This document shows, piece by piece, positions 20,424-29,991 of a DNA stretch of 53,518 nt. Below the pieces are notes generated by a model that searched no databases, was not told where the DNA came from, and saw only the letters and a program-made list of their open reading frames with translations. A program made the position numbers and the translations under genes. The number at the start of each line of letters is the position of its first letter. Positions within the stretch are counted from its first letter, which is position 1. The DNA is from Triparma columacea (Eukaryota > Sar > Bolidophyceae > Parmales > Triparmaceae), in contig BRYA01000342.1 of the NCBI GenBank assembly GCA_030267965.1, positions 75,256 through 128,773 on the forward strand, in the 5' to 3' direction.

Positions 20424-22277
20424 TTAGCAACCCCAAACCTCGCTCAAATGCCCCTTGGAATCCGTGACCTCCTTGAACTTCCTCGCCGCTCTCTTCTTGT
20501 TCCCCTTATACTTGTCGGGGTGGTATTTACGGACGAGCTTCTTAAACTGCTTCTTCACCCAAGAGCACTTGATCTCCTTGCTATGTTCCTCCAGGTTGAC
20601 AGGCAGCTGTAGGATTTTGACATGGTCCCTCTCCGGGGGCTTGCCGTCCGGGAATCCCCTATGCTCGTTGTAGAAGTGGTCCTTCTTCCCACCGTTCCAG
20701 TCCTCTTGCTGCCTCATAGCCTGCTGGAGTTTCATGTGGAGCTCCCTCTTCTCCTCAGCACCGTCGGGCACGAGGTCGAACGCTGACCTATAGTCACTGA
20801 CGGCCTCATCATAGTCCATGTCCTGAATGAGCGCGTCGCCCCTGGTGAGGTACGCCTCCTTCTTTATTGAGTCGGAAACGGGCACGCTCTCGTCCTCCCG
20901 GGCCGCGACGGCCTTGTCGCAGTGCGTGAGGGCCTCCTCAGCCTTGTCCATGTTTGCGAGAATAGTGCAGAGCTTGAGCTGGATCTTGCTCCTAAAGAGC
21001 GGCGAGTCAACGTCCAATCCTCGCATCGCAGACAGGCACTCATCGATAAAGCCGCTCGCAGCCTTGTTATATCCCTTCTGTATCTGCTCCTCCGCATTCT
21101 TCAGGTGCTTGATGACCTTTTTCAGCCCCCTGTACTGCTTCCTGCACTGCTCTTGGTCGGGGTCGAACTTTAGAACAGTTTGGTAGAACTTCAAGGCCTT
21201 GTCAGAGTGCCCAAGCTGCATTGCGGCATTCGCACCAAGGGTGACAGCCAGCATCCTGGGCGACCCAGCTTCCCATTTTTCGTAGCTGGCGGTCTTCTGG
21301 ATGAGGGTCCCCGCTGATTGGAGGGCACCGCCGTAGTTTCCCTTTATCTCGTGGCAACGGGCCTCGATGAGGAGCACCGTCTCCCCCTTCAAATTACCAG
21401 GGATCTTTTTCAGCACCGCTATCGTGCCTTCGTAGTCCCCCCCCACGAACGGCGCCACTACCTGCTCGATCCCCACCCCGTTCATCGTCACCGGATTTCC
21501 ATCCTCCCCGATCTCGACCTCCTTGTTGACCTTAAGCCCCTCGATGAAGGTCGTCCAGTCCTTCTCATAAGCCTCCTTCCTTAGCCTAGCCTCCTCCATG
21601 GCCTCCTCCTCCTCAGCCCTCCTTTTCTCCATCTTCGCCTCCTCCTCCGCCTCCCTACTCTCCCTCTCTCTCTGCCTCTTGATGTTATCGAACGTCCTTA
21701 TCAAGCTTTGCTTGCATTTCTCAACAAAGTCAACCTCAATCCCCCTTTTCGCAAGCGCCCTCAGCAAGTCCGCCCCCGCCAGGTCGTGAGCGTCCGCCTT
21801 CCTGTTCTCCTCCGCGCGTTTCCAGAGCTTCCCGGCAGAGCAGGCCTTTTTCCCGCACTTTGTGAGCTCTAAGGGAGGGACGTAGTCGGAAGGGAGTTCA
21901 GACATGAGCCTCTGGTGAATATCTACTATAGAGTCCGCATGATAGAACTGAGACAAGGTGAAATGGGATGGGGATAAATTAGTGCGGTACATCGGATAAT
22001 GCCAAGTGGCAATTATGTATGCTATCTGGGAACACATTACAACGAAAATACCCACCTCCATCTCTTCAGCGAATCTAAAAGCCCCAATAGCCGCATCTTC
22101 ATTAGGGTATACGTAAGCAACTGAGCTTTGCTGAACCTCGGAAGGAGGATTCATGCCCGAGGGTGTGATGTCAACCTCCAGTGAGGCAATCGGTTGAGAT
22201 TCGTTAGTCGAGGGCGCCTCCTCTGTAGACGACAGGCCTACAGACAAGGTGACGAGGAGCGTGATCAATCTGATCAT
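20424..22277 (-). CDS. DNAJC3/p58IPK-like TPR and J-domain co-chaperone of the ER
   Basis: The open frame gives 617 residues, but 22055-21948 (108 nt, 36 codons) has a GTGGGT donor and a TTGTCTCAG acceptor and is probably an intron, leaving 581 residues. The N-terminus MIRLITLLVTLSVGLSS is a signal peptide. A charged E/R helix (about residues 150-190) is followed by TPR-like helices (for example ALKFYQTVLKFDPD and DEAVSDYRSAFDLVPDGA). The C-terminus holds a J domain with KQFKKLVRKYHPDKYKGN, including the HPD that activates Hsp70. Signal peptide, then TPRs, then J is the arrangement of DNAJC3, which holds misfolded clients for BiP in the ER lumen. It has no KDEL-like tail, as in that family. 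It is divergent from the transporter gene across 607 bp. Confidence 0.86.
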   Translation of the reverse strand: MIRLITLLVTLSVGLSSTEEAPSTNESQPIASLEVDITPSGMNPPSEVQQSSVAYVYPNEDAAIGAFRFAEEMEVGIFVVMCSQIAYIIATWHYPMYRTNLSPSHFTLSQFYHADSIVDIHQRLMSELPSDYVPPLELTKCGKKACSAGKLWKRAEENRKADAHDLAGADLLRALAKRGIEVDFVEKCKQSLIRTFDNIKRQRERESREAEEEAKMEKRRAEEEEAMEEARLRKEAYEKDWTTFIEGLKVNKEVEIGEDGNPVTMNGVGIEQVVAPFVGGDYEGTIAVLKKIPGNLKGETVLLIEARCHEIKGNYGGALQSAGTLIQKTASYEKWEAGSPRMLAVTLGANAAMQLGHSDKALKFYQTVLKFDPDQEQCRKQYRGLKKVIKHLKNAEEQIQKGYNKAASGFIDECLSAMRGLDVDSPLFRSKIQLKLCTILANMDKAEEALTHCDKAVAAREDESVPVSDSIKKEAYLTRGDALIQDMDYDEAVSDYRSAFDLVPDGAEEKRELHMKLQQAMRQQEDWNGGKKDHFYNEHRGFPDGKPPERDHVKILQLPVNLEEHSKEIKCSWVKKQFKKLVRKYHPDKYKGNKKRAARKFKEVTDSKGHLSEVWGC

Positions 22278-22884
22278 AATTGCTCAGGAATTGCTCTTCC
22301 GCAGAAAATTGAGATTATGATAGGGAGGAAAAGTTCAGAATTGAGATAAATACGGCATCGAAACGAACAATTTTTTGCAGAACTAGATTTTAGTATACGA
22401 TAAATGCGTCAAGCTCCTTTTTGTCACGCAAAGCGGTTTTCCCTTGAGTTTTATTTCTTCCCCCCTTTCTCCGAGCCGAGAGTGACTTGAAATTATTTTG
22501 GAAGGACAAATTTTCTTGAAAACGGCCACAAAACGGACTTTACACCCAATACGATACTACGACGACGAGCCAATATCTACGATCTTAGCCACGAAACATA
22601 CCAAATTAGCACCTTGACGCTAGATTACCTCAAAAACAAAACACTCACTCCCCCCGGTCGTCGGGGTTTCTCTCCTCTTCAATCTTGATCCCCACTAGAC
22701 TTCTCCAGAAGACTATTTCAGTAATCGGACTCCCCTAGTAGGACTTCTTCCCCATCTCGAAGAATTTCCTTTCCTACAGTACTCCCTCTACCTCCCACTA
22801 CACTCCATCTTCCCACTAGAAACAACCTTCTCCCACTTTGACTGTTCTCCCGCTCAAACTACTCCTCAAGCCATCCTTCCGGCC
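22278..22884. promoter_or_regulatory. Shared upstream region of the DNAJC3-like and CRT-like genes
   Basis: About 600 bp between divergent starts. The half next to DNAJC3 is AT-rich, and the half next to the transporter is pyrimidine-rich on the plus strand (repeated CTCC and CCACT), a common feature upstream of genes in this window. Nothing else recognisable. Confidence 0.45.
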
Positions 22885-24417
22885 ATGCCCCGTAAAGAGG
22901 ATGCCGTCCCCCCCCTCCTCCTCGCCGTCTATGTCCTCCTTCAGATATTCTCCGGTGTTGCAAACTCCCTGTCCTACAAGAAGATGCTCAACGCATTCAA
23001 ATCCCAGGACCCCGTGAACCACCCCCACAACTACGAATTCTTCGTGAACGAGATGAACGTCGCCATGTACTTCGTTTTGGCCCTCGTCATCGTCTGGTAC
23101 AAGAGGTACTGCAAGAGGGGGGGTGAGCACTGGCTTGAGAAGCAGACCTTCTACTGCCGCCAGTACACGATGATGGGCTTCCTCGACTCCTTCGCCGGCT
23201 TTCTCTCCTGCGTAGGCGGGGCTTTCGTGGCGGGGGCGGTACAGAGTCTCATCAATCAGGTGAGCATTGGCAAAAAGCCGATGAGGGTAGCGACTTCACT
23301 AAGCGGCGGCAATATATATGCCTTCCGTGGCTAGCTTCGCTCGTCGCACAGTACTAACCCAAGTATGCAACCCTTTTGTGACTCGCTCCGCTCGTCGCCG
23401 TCGCAGACGTGCATCCCCATGACGCTCATCCTCAGCAAGCTCTTCCTGGGCGCAATATACAACAGAAAACAGAACGGCGGGGCCCTCGTCATCGTCATTG
23501 GGGCCATCTTCAGCGTGCTGCCCAGCTTGATAAGGGGGGGGGGCAACGACAGATCCTCCACAACCATGACGGGCGTGGTGGTATTCATCCTCAGCGTGGT
23601 CCCTGGGGCGTTCAGCAACGTCTACAAGGAGTACGCCTTCAAGACTAGCGAGCACTCCGTCGATATTTACTACATGACAGTCTGGGTCACGCTCTTCCAG
23701 GTCCTGACTGGCCTTATTTTCATGCCTGCGCAGAGCCTGCCGGCGCTGGGGGGGATACCAATAGACGAGATGGGGAAGAACATGGTGGACGGGAACAGCT
23801 GCATGTTCGGGTACAATAGCTTGCCGGGGGACGACTGCGAGGGCTCAGGCGCGATCCTTTTGGTTTATGTGGCCATAAACTTCCTCTACAATATCTTCAG
23901 CCTCCTAGTCGTGAAGCACGGCTCTGCCTCCCTCTCTGTGATATCTGCGGCCATCGCTCTGCCCCTGACCAACATGTCCTTCAGCTGGAGGCAGCTGATG
24001 GGCAAGGACTACGAGCCCTTTGACTACTTGAACATCGTCAGCACCTTTGTCGTGCTGTTTGGGTTCATAATTTACAGCAGGGGCGGGGAGGAGGACGATG
24101 ACCTCGCGGACCTTTGGACCCCGATCACCAGGAGGAGGGAGGAGAAGAAGGTCAAGGGTAAAATCCTCGGGCTCGCGAGCGCAGGAGGTTCCACAATGTA
24201 CTTCAGGCCGAGGAGCGACAGCGACCCCACGACTCCAGGGTACACCCCGCTGATGGTCAAGAGAATCAACAATAGCGCGGAGAAGAGGGGCGGAGGGGGG
24301 CAGGGGTTCTTTTACTACGGGAGCAACGGGGAGACAGCACCGCTGATGGTCAGTGGGGGGGTGGGGACGGGTGGGACAAATGCAGAGGCTGAGGACTTCG
24401 AGCCGAGTTCTGTGTGA
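22885..24417 (+). CDS. CRT-like (chloroquine-resistance-transporter-like) drug/metabolite transporter
   Basis: Two exons, 22885-23259 and 23407-24417, joined in phase 0, give 461 residues. About ten hydrophobic segments are visible, as in the drug/metabolite transporter superfamily. The block VVPGAFSNVYKEYAFKT matches the characteristic CRT/CLT motif with SNVYKE, and an N-terminal helix containing GVANSLSYKKML and a C-terminal pair of helices (ASLSVISAAIALPLTNMSF and FVVLFGFIIYS) fit the family. CRT-like proteins move glutathione, peptides or amino acids across plastid or vacuolar membranes; no plastid pre-sequence is visible here, so a vacuolar or other endomembrane site is possible. The last 100 residues form a charged and then Gly-rich cytosolic tail. 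The intron has two AG acceptors following closely similar cgctcgtcgc sequences (23350 and 23406); only the second keeps the frame. Confidence 0.86.
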
Positions 24418-24788
24418 CAGAACGGTATGTGTGATACTGGCGGTGAGAATTCAAAGAAACGCAAGTAAATTATCAAAATGTGATGAGGTGAGGGGGAACT
24501 TTTATTGTATTGAATCGCTTGGTGAATCGAGGAATTGCTCCACTTCCATATTTTATCATATCTCCTTAATATTTGATTAATTCTGTCTATATACCGTTAT
24601 AACCGAGTCTTAAAAACATCTCCATCACAAAACTCCCCCCATAATCCCGCTCAACCCCCCAGTCCTCCCTATTAACCTCACCTTCCCTCTCCATCCACGA
24701 GTGCGGTGGCCTAATTTTCCAATGTCTCGGCTTGTTTTGCACACCACACTGTCTCGGGCGGCTCGTCTTAGGACGTCTAAAGCTCGCT
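24418..24788. other. Intergenic, no gene seen
   Basis: AT-rich near 24470-24600 and then pyrimidine-rich before the next gene. An alternative first ATG for the next gene lies at 24722, in another frame. Confidence 0.4.
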
Positions 24789-25745
24789 ATGATTACGCTA
24801 GCAAGAGTGAGAAGTTTAGAAGTCAGAAAGACATTGATAAAGAGAGCTGGCCCTGGCAGGTGAGATGACATTGGGGAGGGGGAGCTACGTTAAGTAGTAG
24901 TACACCCGAAACATACCCTCAAAACCCTGTCTTACCCCTCCCCCCCTCCCAACGATCCCCGCCCCTCCCTATAGATTCAATGGCTGGGTTACTTAGCAGG
25001 AGTATTGTCTGTCCCTGCAGCGGTCCTGTCAGCAATAATAGAGCAGCCAAAATTCCGCACCTTAATCGCCGGTGACTCCCACGGTCACGGCGGTTTCGCT
25101 TTCGGTCGTACCCTCGTTGACTCTTGGAGGGACTACTACACTGTAGACGAGAATGGTGTTGTGAAGGGTTTCCATAATGAGGACTATGAGACCGACAGGG
25201 GCTTGAGGAGGGAGCAGGAGGAGAGGGAGGAGAAGGAGGTTGAGGTTACGGTTAAGGGTGCGCTCGGGAAGGTGGGCATCGCTAAGTTCAGGTGCGAGGA
25301 TAATGTGGGTAAGAAGGAGGTTATTGAGGGGGCAGGTTTCAAGGAGGGGGATACCATCGAGGCTGTCGAGCTGGTCGACGAGGCCAGGGAGGGAGCCGAG
25401 GAGGGAGGAATCAGCGGGGACGTGGTCGCGTCGTCTTCGGGGCCCCCCGAAATTGGGGGGGGTAGCGAGATGCTTAGGCTAACGGGTAGGACGAGCTCCT
25501 GGTTCGTGGCGGGGGAACAAGGGGTCGTCACAGTCGATACGGATGGGAAGGCGGCACCAGTGCAGCAGAGCAATATTAAGCCAGTGAGCGAGGGGGAAAG
25601 CAGGAGAAGCAGGAGAGCGGCGTTGAAGGAGGAACTCAAAGTGTTGGAGGGACAACTTAACGACCCTTTCAACACTCTTGATATAGATGAACTGCAGGAG
25701 AAGATTCAGGCAAAGAAGAAGGAGATAGGCTGGGGTTTCTGGTGA
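24789..25745 (+). CDS. Conserved-looking hypothetical, probable mitochondrial membrane protein
   Basis: Not recognised. The favoured model has exons 24789-24857 and 24975-25745 (phase 0), 279 residues. The N-terminus MITLARVRSLEVRKTLIKSW is basic and amphipathic like a mitochondrial pre-sequence, followed by one hydrophobic helix (WLGYLAGVLSVPAAVLSAII). Next come a short motif GDSHGHGGFAFGRTLVDSW, an acidic central region, and a C-terminal coiled coil with SRRSRRAALKEELKVLEG. A competing model starts at ATG 24722 (MSRLVLHTTLSRAARLRTSK), ends exon 1 in phase 1 at the same donor and uses the later acceptor at 24998. The first model uses the first AG after the pyrimidine tract, so I prefer it; transcripts would decide. 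Confidence 0.55.
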
Positions 25746-25792
25746 AGGGAAATTGAATAATGCGTTTGAGAGTGTCGGCTTGAGCAACAATA

Positions 25793-26595
25793 TCAGTCTT
25801 TCCCCTTTCTATTAATTTTAGCGAATTTCCCTTGCAAGTGCCAGTAAACCCTCCACGTCGCGATGCCCCCCCACACGGTCCACCCCGTGGCCTTTAGGTC
25901 CCCCCTTGTCCACACGCTCTCGTGGACATCCCCGTCCTCGGATACGTATATTGGGGGTAGGGAGGTTGGCGTTGTTATTATCGGGGATATAATGAAGTTT
26001 AGGAATGAGAAGATTCGGGACAAGTCGAGGTCGAGGAAAAGGGATGAAGCTGAGAAACAGAGGAGCCAGAATATCAACATCCCGGACCACGCGAGCAAAC
26101 CTGGGGAAGGTTCGTTGGCCAGAGCGGCGCGGTTTCTTGACCTCTCATTCTCTAGGTCTGTGTAGTACTCGCAGGTCTCCTCGGTGGAGGCTTGAGTGAA
26201 ATGATCCTTCGCTGTCACGCCATCGTCATCTCCTTTGAAGTTGTGGAGGTCGAGGTCTAGAAAGTTTGTGAAAATGTCTACGAGCGAGGTTAGGGAAGGG
26301 GAGGTGGTGGGGGAGGGAGGTGGTTTGGAGGATATCAGGGAGCAGATGGACTGGAGATAGAGCTCGAGGGCCTCAAGGCGGGAGTTCATCTCGGCGTCAG
26401 TGAGGTAGACTGACTTGGGGGGGAAGATGCTCGCAAAGGTTTTAGTTTCAGAGGAGTCGCACATGGACATAAGGGAGGTGTGAAGGTTCAGGAACTCAGA
26501 GTACCGCCGGAGGACAGTTACATCGAGGGTCAGCTTGGTGGGGGGGGTGGTGGCAGAGAGCGTCTGACAGAGGATTCTGATGTGGTATTGGTATA
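25793..26595 (-). CDS. PX-domain protein with C-terminal membrane segment (5' end unresolved)
   Basis: The reading frame from 26595 down to the stop at 25793 begins with a PX domain: YQYHIRILCQTL as the first strand, then VLRRYSEFLNLHTSL with the RRYSEF phosphoinositide-binding signature, IFPPK, and the closing helix EMNSRLEALELYLQSI. After a Ser/Pro linker and a charged stretch comes a hydrophobic segment (LLAWSGMLIFWLLCFSASSL) and a second, weaker one, suggesting membrane anchoring as in some sorting nexins. No ATG precedes the domain in this frame. A CACAG acceptor lies directly at 26596, so a short upstream exon is expected; an ATG-G followed by a GTGATC donor near 26825 would fit in phase, but this is speculative. 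Probable endosomal lipid-binding protein. Confidence 0.68.
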
Positions 26596-27027
26596 CTGTG
26601 GTAAGTTGCTGGGTTGTTGGTTCTGTTGACGGGGCACTAGGGAGGGAGGGGAGGGGGTAAGGGAGGGAAGGGAGAGTGTGGTGTGCGTATTAGGAGTGCT
26701 ATCGTTGGTGTGTGTTGCGAATTTGGGAGGCGAGTTTGGGAGCGTTCAAAAAGGTGGCGTATGTATTTATTTCTGTGGCAAAAAAATTTCAGTCGATCCC
26801 ATGAACGGTCCGATCACCCATTTAATCCTCCTTATTTACTCATTATAGCCATATTATGTGTATATACGCATACACACACACATATTAATCCTATTTATAC
26901 TCACCTATGAACTATAAGGCATGAAATTGTCGCATTTTCAGACATTTCAAAGCAAATAAAAAAAAGAAAGAAAGTCTGGGGCATAAAATTTAGTTCCGAA
27001 TACCATTGATAGCCGCCGTTGTTTCGT
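26596..27027. other. Intergenic and possible 5' exon/intron of the PX gene
   Basis: Purine-rich near the PX gene, then AT-rich with a short TG/CA and TA microsatellite at about 26856-26884. No complete ORF is supportable. Confidence 0.4.
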
Positions 27028-28161
27028 TCACTTCTTCTTCCCCCTACTATTCTTGCCCTTCTTCCCCTTCTTGCCCTTCTTCCCCGTCGCAACTGCTCCT
27101 TCCGCTACTCCCGCCGCCACTCCCTTCCCTGTCTTGGATCTTTTCTTGACCATTGCCTCACTCTCCCCCCTTTCGTTCAGCGGTCCCGTGCATAGCACCT
27201 TGTGCTCCCTCCAGTGCTTGAGCTGGCACTCCTTCGAGCAGTAGGCGACGTTGCGGCAGGGACACATATGGAGCTTGTCACGTGACTTGGCAGTTAGAGC
27301 CTCGCAAACAAAGCAGCAGAAGGGACGGCCTTGGAGGTAATGTTTCGTGATATTGGTGATTGTAGGATCGCGATGGGAAGGTGGGAAAGAATCGAATTTG
27401 TCTCGAACTACGTCGGAATCGGGCTTTCCGAGATGAAGAAATGTTGTGAAAATCTTTATTGCTACATCTCTACTAACCCTAGGGTGTAATCCTTTGCACG
27501 CTCTGTGGCAGATACAAAACACATTATCCACGTCTTTGGTGGATGGAATAGCACCGCGCGTGAGAAACAGCTTACAAAAGTCGTGTGCTCCAAAACACAA
27601 GGCACTAGTAAGTGGTGAAAGAACAGGTCCATCACCAGAGTGAACCATTATCTTGTTCACATTTGCTCCATGATCGAGAAGTACTATCGCGGGATCAATG
27701 TTTCCCGCAGTAACAGCAGACACCAAAAGGTTGGAAAAGTCTTTCACCCACCCTTCGAATTGTAGGTCCATATTAGGGTCGAGTCCATGTTCTAAGAGCA
27801 ATCCCAAGATTGTTGAATTGTTTGTGATGTTCGTTGATTCACTTGCGGCAACGAACATGGCTTCCTTGTTGTCGAAGCCGGCCTCTAAGGTAAGCTTGAC
27901 CATCTCAACATTATCGTGACCAGAGGCGATAGAGAGGACTGAAGCTATCTTCCATCCCTCATCAACATGCTCTTTGCAAACGCCCAACAAAACCTCAGGA
28001 CCATGTTCCTTGGCACACCCCTTGATGCGATCCCAGTCTTGGACTGAAGCCCAGTGCAAGCACATTCGCTGACCGTCTGTCAAATCGTCATAACTATGTA
28101 CTGCCACATTTGTGGTCTCTGAAGAATTGTGTGCCGATTGTACCTCTGATTGTGATTCCAT
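27028..28161 (-). CDS. Ankyrin-repeat MYND zinc-finger protein, array copy A
   Basis: Single-exon, 377 residues; first of three tandem paralogues. Residues about 60-215 contain ankyrin-like repeats (VEMVKLTLEAGFDNKEAMF, ILGLLLEHGLDPNMDL, AIVLLDHGANVNKIM, FCKLFLTRGAIPST). The MYND finger at about 283-325 has CFVCEAL, MCPCRNVAYCSKECQ and HWREHKVLC, with the C/H pattern intact. The tail is a Lys/Gly-rich run (KKGKKGKKGKNSRGKKK). MYND fingers bind short proline-containing peptides, and ankyrin-MYND families are large in stramenopile algae; the specific role is unknown. The start MESQSEVQS is shared with copy C. About 250 bp of upstream sequence is conserved among all three copies. Confidence 0.88.
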   Translation of the reverse strand: MESQSEVQSAHNSSETTNVAVHSYDDLTDGQRMCLHWASVQDWDRIKGCAKEHGPEVLLGVCKEHVDEGWKIASVLSIASGHDNVEMVKLTLEAGFDNKEAMFVAASESTNITNNSTILGLLLEHGLDPNMDLQFEGWVKDFSNLLVSAVTAGNIDPAIVLLDHGANVNKIMVHSGDGPVLSPLTSALCFGAHDFCKLFLTRGAIPSTKDVDNVFCICHRACKGLHPRVSRDVAIKIFTTFLHLGKPDSDVVRDKFDSFPPSHRDPTITNITKHYLQGRPFCCFVCEALTAKSRDKLHMCPCRNVAYCSKECQLKHWREHKVLCTGPLNERGESEAMVKKRSKTGKGVAAGVAEGAVATGKKGKKGKKGKNSRGKKK

Positions 28162-28444
28162 TTTTGAGCGAACCTGTCAGTTTATAGCGGGAAATTACGA
28201 GGCAAAACTTATCAACAAAGCTTTCAAGCTACTCCACTTAGGCAGAAGTGTCGTGTAGGTGCTAATATTGGAGTCCAACTCTGAGAAAGTTTCTTCTTGG
28301 AATCTTGGAAGCAGGAGGGGACGAAATTAGTTGGAGAAATATGAAATTGTTCATTCTCACGCTAATCGCTAAAAAACAAGCAATTTGATGTACATCGAAT
28401 TCTGCAAATTTGCTTATAGCCGCCGCAGTACTGTATTGTTTCGT

Positions 28445-29638
28445 TCATTTCTTCTTACCCCTACTATTCTTGCCCTTCTTCCCCTTCTTGCCATTCTTCC
28501 CCGTCGCACCTGCTCCTTCCGCTACTCCCGCACCTGCTCCTTCCGCTACTCCCACATCCGCTCCTCCCACATCCGTTCCTCCCCCCTTCATCCCTTTCCC
28601 TGTCTTTGATCTTTTCTTGACCATGGCCTCACTCTCCCCACTTTCGTTCAGCGGTCCCGTGCATAGCACCTTGTGCTTCTTCCAGTGTTTGAGCTGGCAC
28701 TCCCTCGAGCAGTAGGCGACGTTGCGACAGGGACACATATGGAGCTTGTCACGCTCCTTGGCAGTTAGAGCTTCGCAAACAAAGCAGCAGAAGGGACGGC
28801 CTTGAAGGTAATGTTTCGTGATGTTGGTGATTGTAGGATCGTGACAGGAAGGATGGAAAGAATCGAATTTGTCTTGAACTACGTCGGAATCGGGCTTTCC
28901 GAGATGAAGAAATGTTGTGAACATCTTTATTGCGACGTCTCTACTAAACCTAGGGTGTTCTCCTTTGCACGCTCTGAGGCAATGAACAAACACATTATAC
29001 ACGTCATTGGTGGTTGGGATAGCACCGCGCGTGAGAAACAGCCTGCATATGTCGTGTGCTCCACAATGGACAGCAAAAGCAAGTGGTGAAAGAACGTGTC
29101 CACCACCAGGCTTAACAAATGTTTTGTTCACATTTGCTCCATGATCAAGAAGTGCTATGGCCTGATCAATGTGTCCCTTTTCAGCAGCAAGCACCATAAG
29201 GTTTGAGGAAAAGTCTTCCACCCACCCTTCGAAATGTAGGTCCATATCAGGGTCAAGTCCATGTTCTAAGAGCAATCTCAAGATTGTTGAATTGTCACTA
29301 TTCTTCATTGATATCTCTGCGGCAGTGTACATGGCTTCCTTGTTGTCGAAGCCAGCCTCTAAGGTAAGCTTGACCATCTCAACATTATCGTGAAGAGAGG
29401 CGGCGGTGAGGACTGAAGCTACGTTCCATATCCCATCAACATGCTTTTTACAAACGCCTAACAAAACCTCAGGACCATGTTCCTGGGCATACCCCTTGAT
29501 GCGATCCCAGTCTGGGTCACTAGCCAATTTTAAGCACAACTGCTGACCGTATGTCAAATCGTCCAAACTAGATACTGCCACATTTGTGGTCTCTGATGAA
29601 TTGTGTGACGATTGTACCTCTGATTGAGATTCAAACAT
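28445..29638 (-). CDS. Ankyrin-repeat MYND zinc-finger protein, array copy B (altered start)
   Basis: Single exon; 397 residues from the ATG at 29638. The domains match copy A (ankyrin-like repeats, then the MYND finger CFVCEAL through HKKHK-type spacing, and a Lys/Gly tail), with an extra G-A-D-V-G-V-A-E-G low-complexity insertion before the tail. The ATG corresponding to the start of copies A and C is present near 29692 but is out of frame, because this copy carries a 56-bp insertion flanked by a 12-bp direct repeat (gaatctcaatca). The reading frame itself is open upstream to 29845, so initiation could be at 29638, at another ATG near 29662, or further upstream. The encoded body appears intact, so I call it a gene and not a pseudogene. 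Confidence 0.82.
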   Translation of the reverse strand: MFESQSEVQSSHNSSETTNVAVSSLDDLTYGQQLCLKLASDPDWDRIKGYAQEHGPEVLLGVCKKHVDGIWNVASVLTAASLHDNVEMVKLTLEAGFDNKEAMYTAAEISMKNSDNSTILRLLLEHGLDPDMDLHFEGWVEDFSSNLMVLAAEKGHIDQAIALLDHGANVNKTFVKPGGGHVLSPLAFAVHCGAHDICRLFLTRGAIPTTNDVYNVFVHCLRACKGEHPRFSRDVAIKMFTTFLHLGKPDSDVVQDKFDSFHPSCHDPTITNITKHYLQGRPFCCFVCEALTAKERDKLHMCPCRNVAYCSRECQLKHWKKHKVLCTGPLNESGESEAMVKKRSKTGKGMKGGGTDVGGADVGVAEGAGAGVAEGAGATGKNGKKGKKGKNSRGKKK

Positions 29639-29991
29639 ATAATCTAAACCATCTAGCATTCGATCCGATCCGATTCTGATTGAGATTCCATTTTTGAGCG
29701 AACCTATCCCAAGTGTAAGTTTATAGCGGCAAATTACGACGTGAAACTTATCAACAAAGCCTTTCAAGCTACTCCACGTAGGCAGAAGGGTCGTGTGGGT
29801 GCTAATATTGGAGTCCCCTCTGAGAAAGTTTCTTCTTGGAAGCATCCAGCATCCAGCATCCAGCAGGAGGGGGACAAAATTAGTTGGAGAAATATGAAAT
29901 TGCTCACGCTAATCGCTAAAAAATAAGCAATTTGATGTACATAGAATCCTGCAAATTTGCTTATAGCCGCCGCATTACTGTATTGTTTCGT

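Noticed and set aside
21948..22055. Transmembrane helix in the DNAJC3-like protein
   Set aside because: The hydrophobic segment coincides exactly with a stretch bounded by good splice signals, so it is better explained as an intron.
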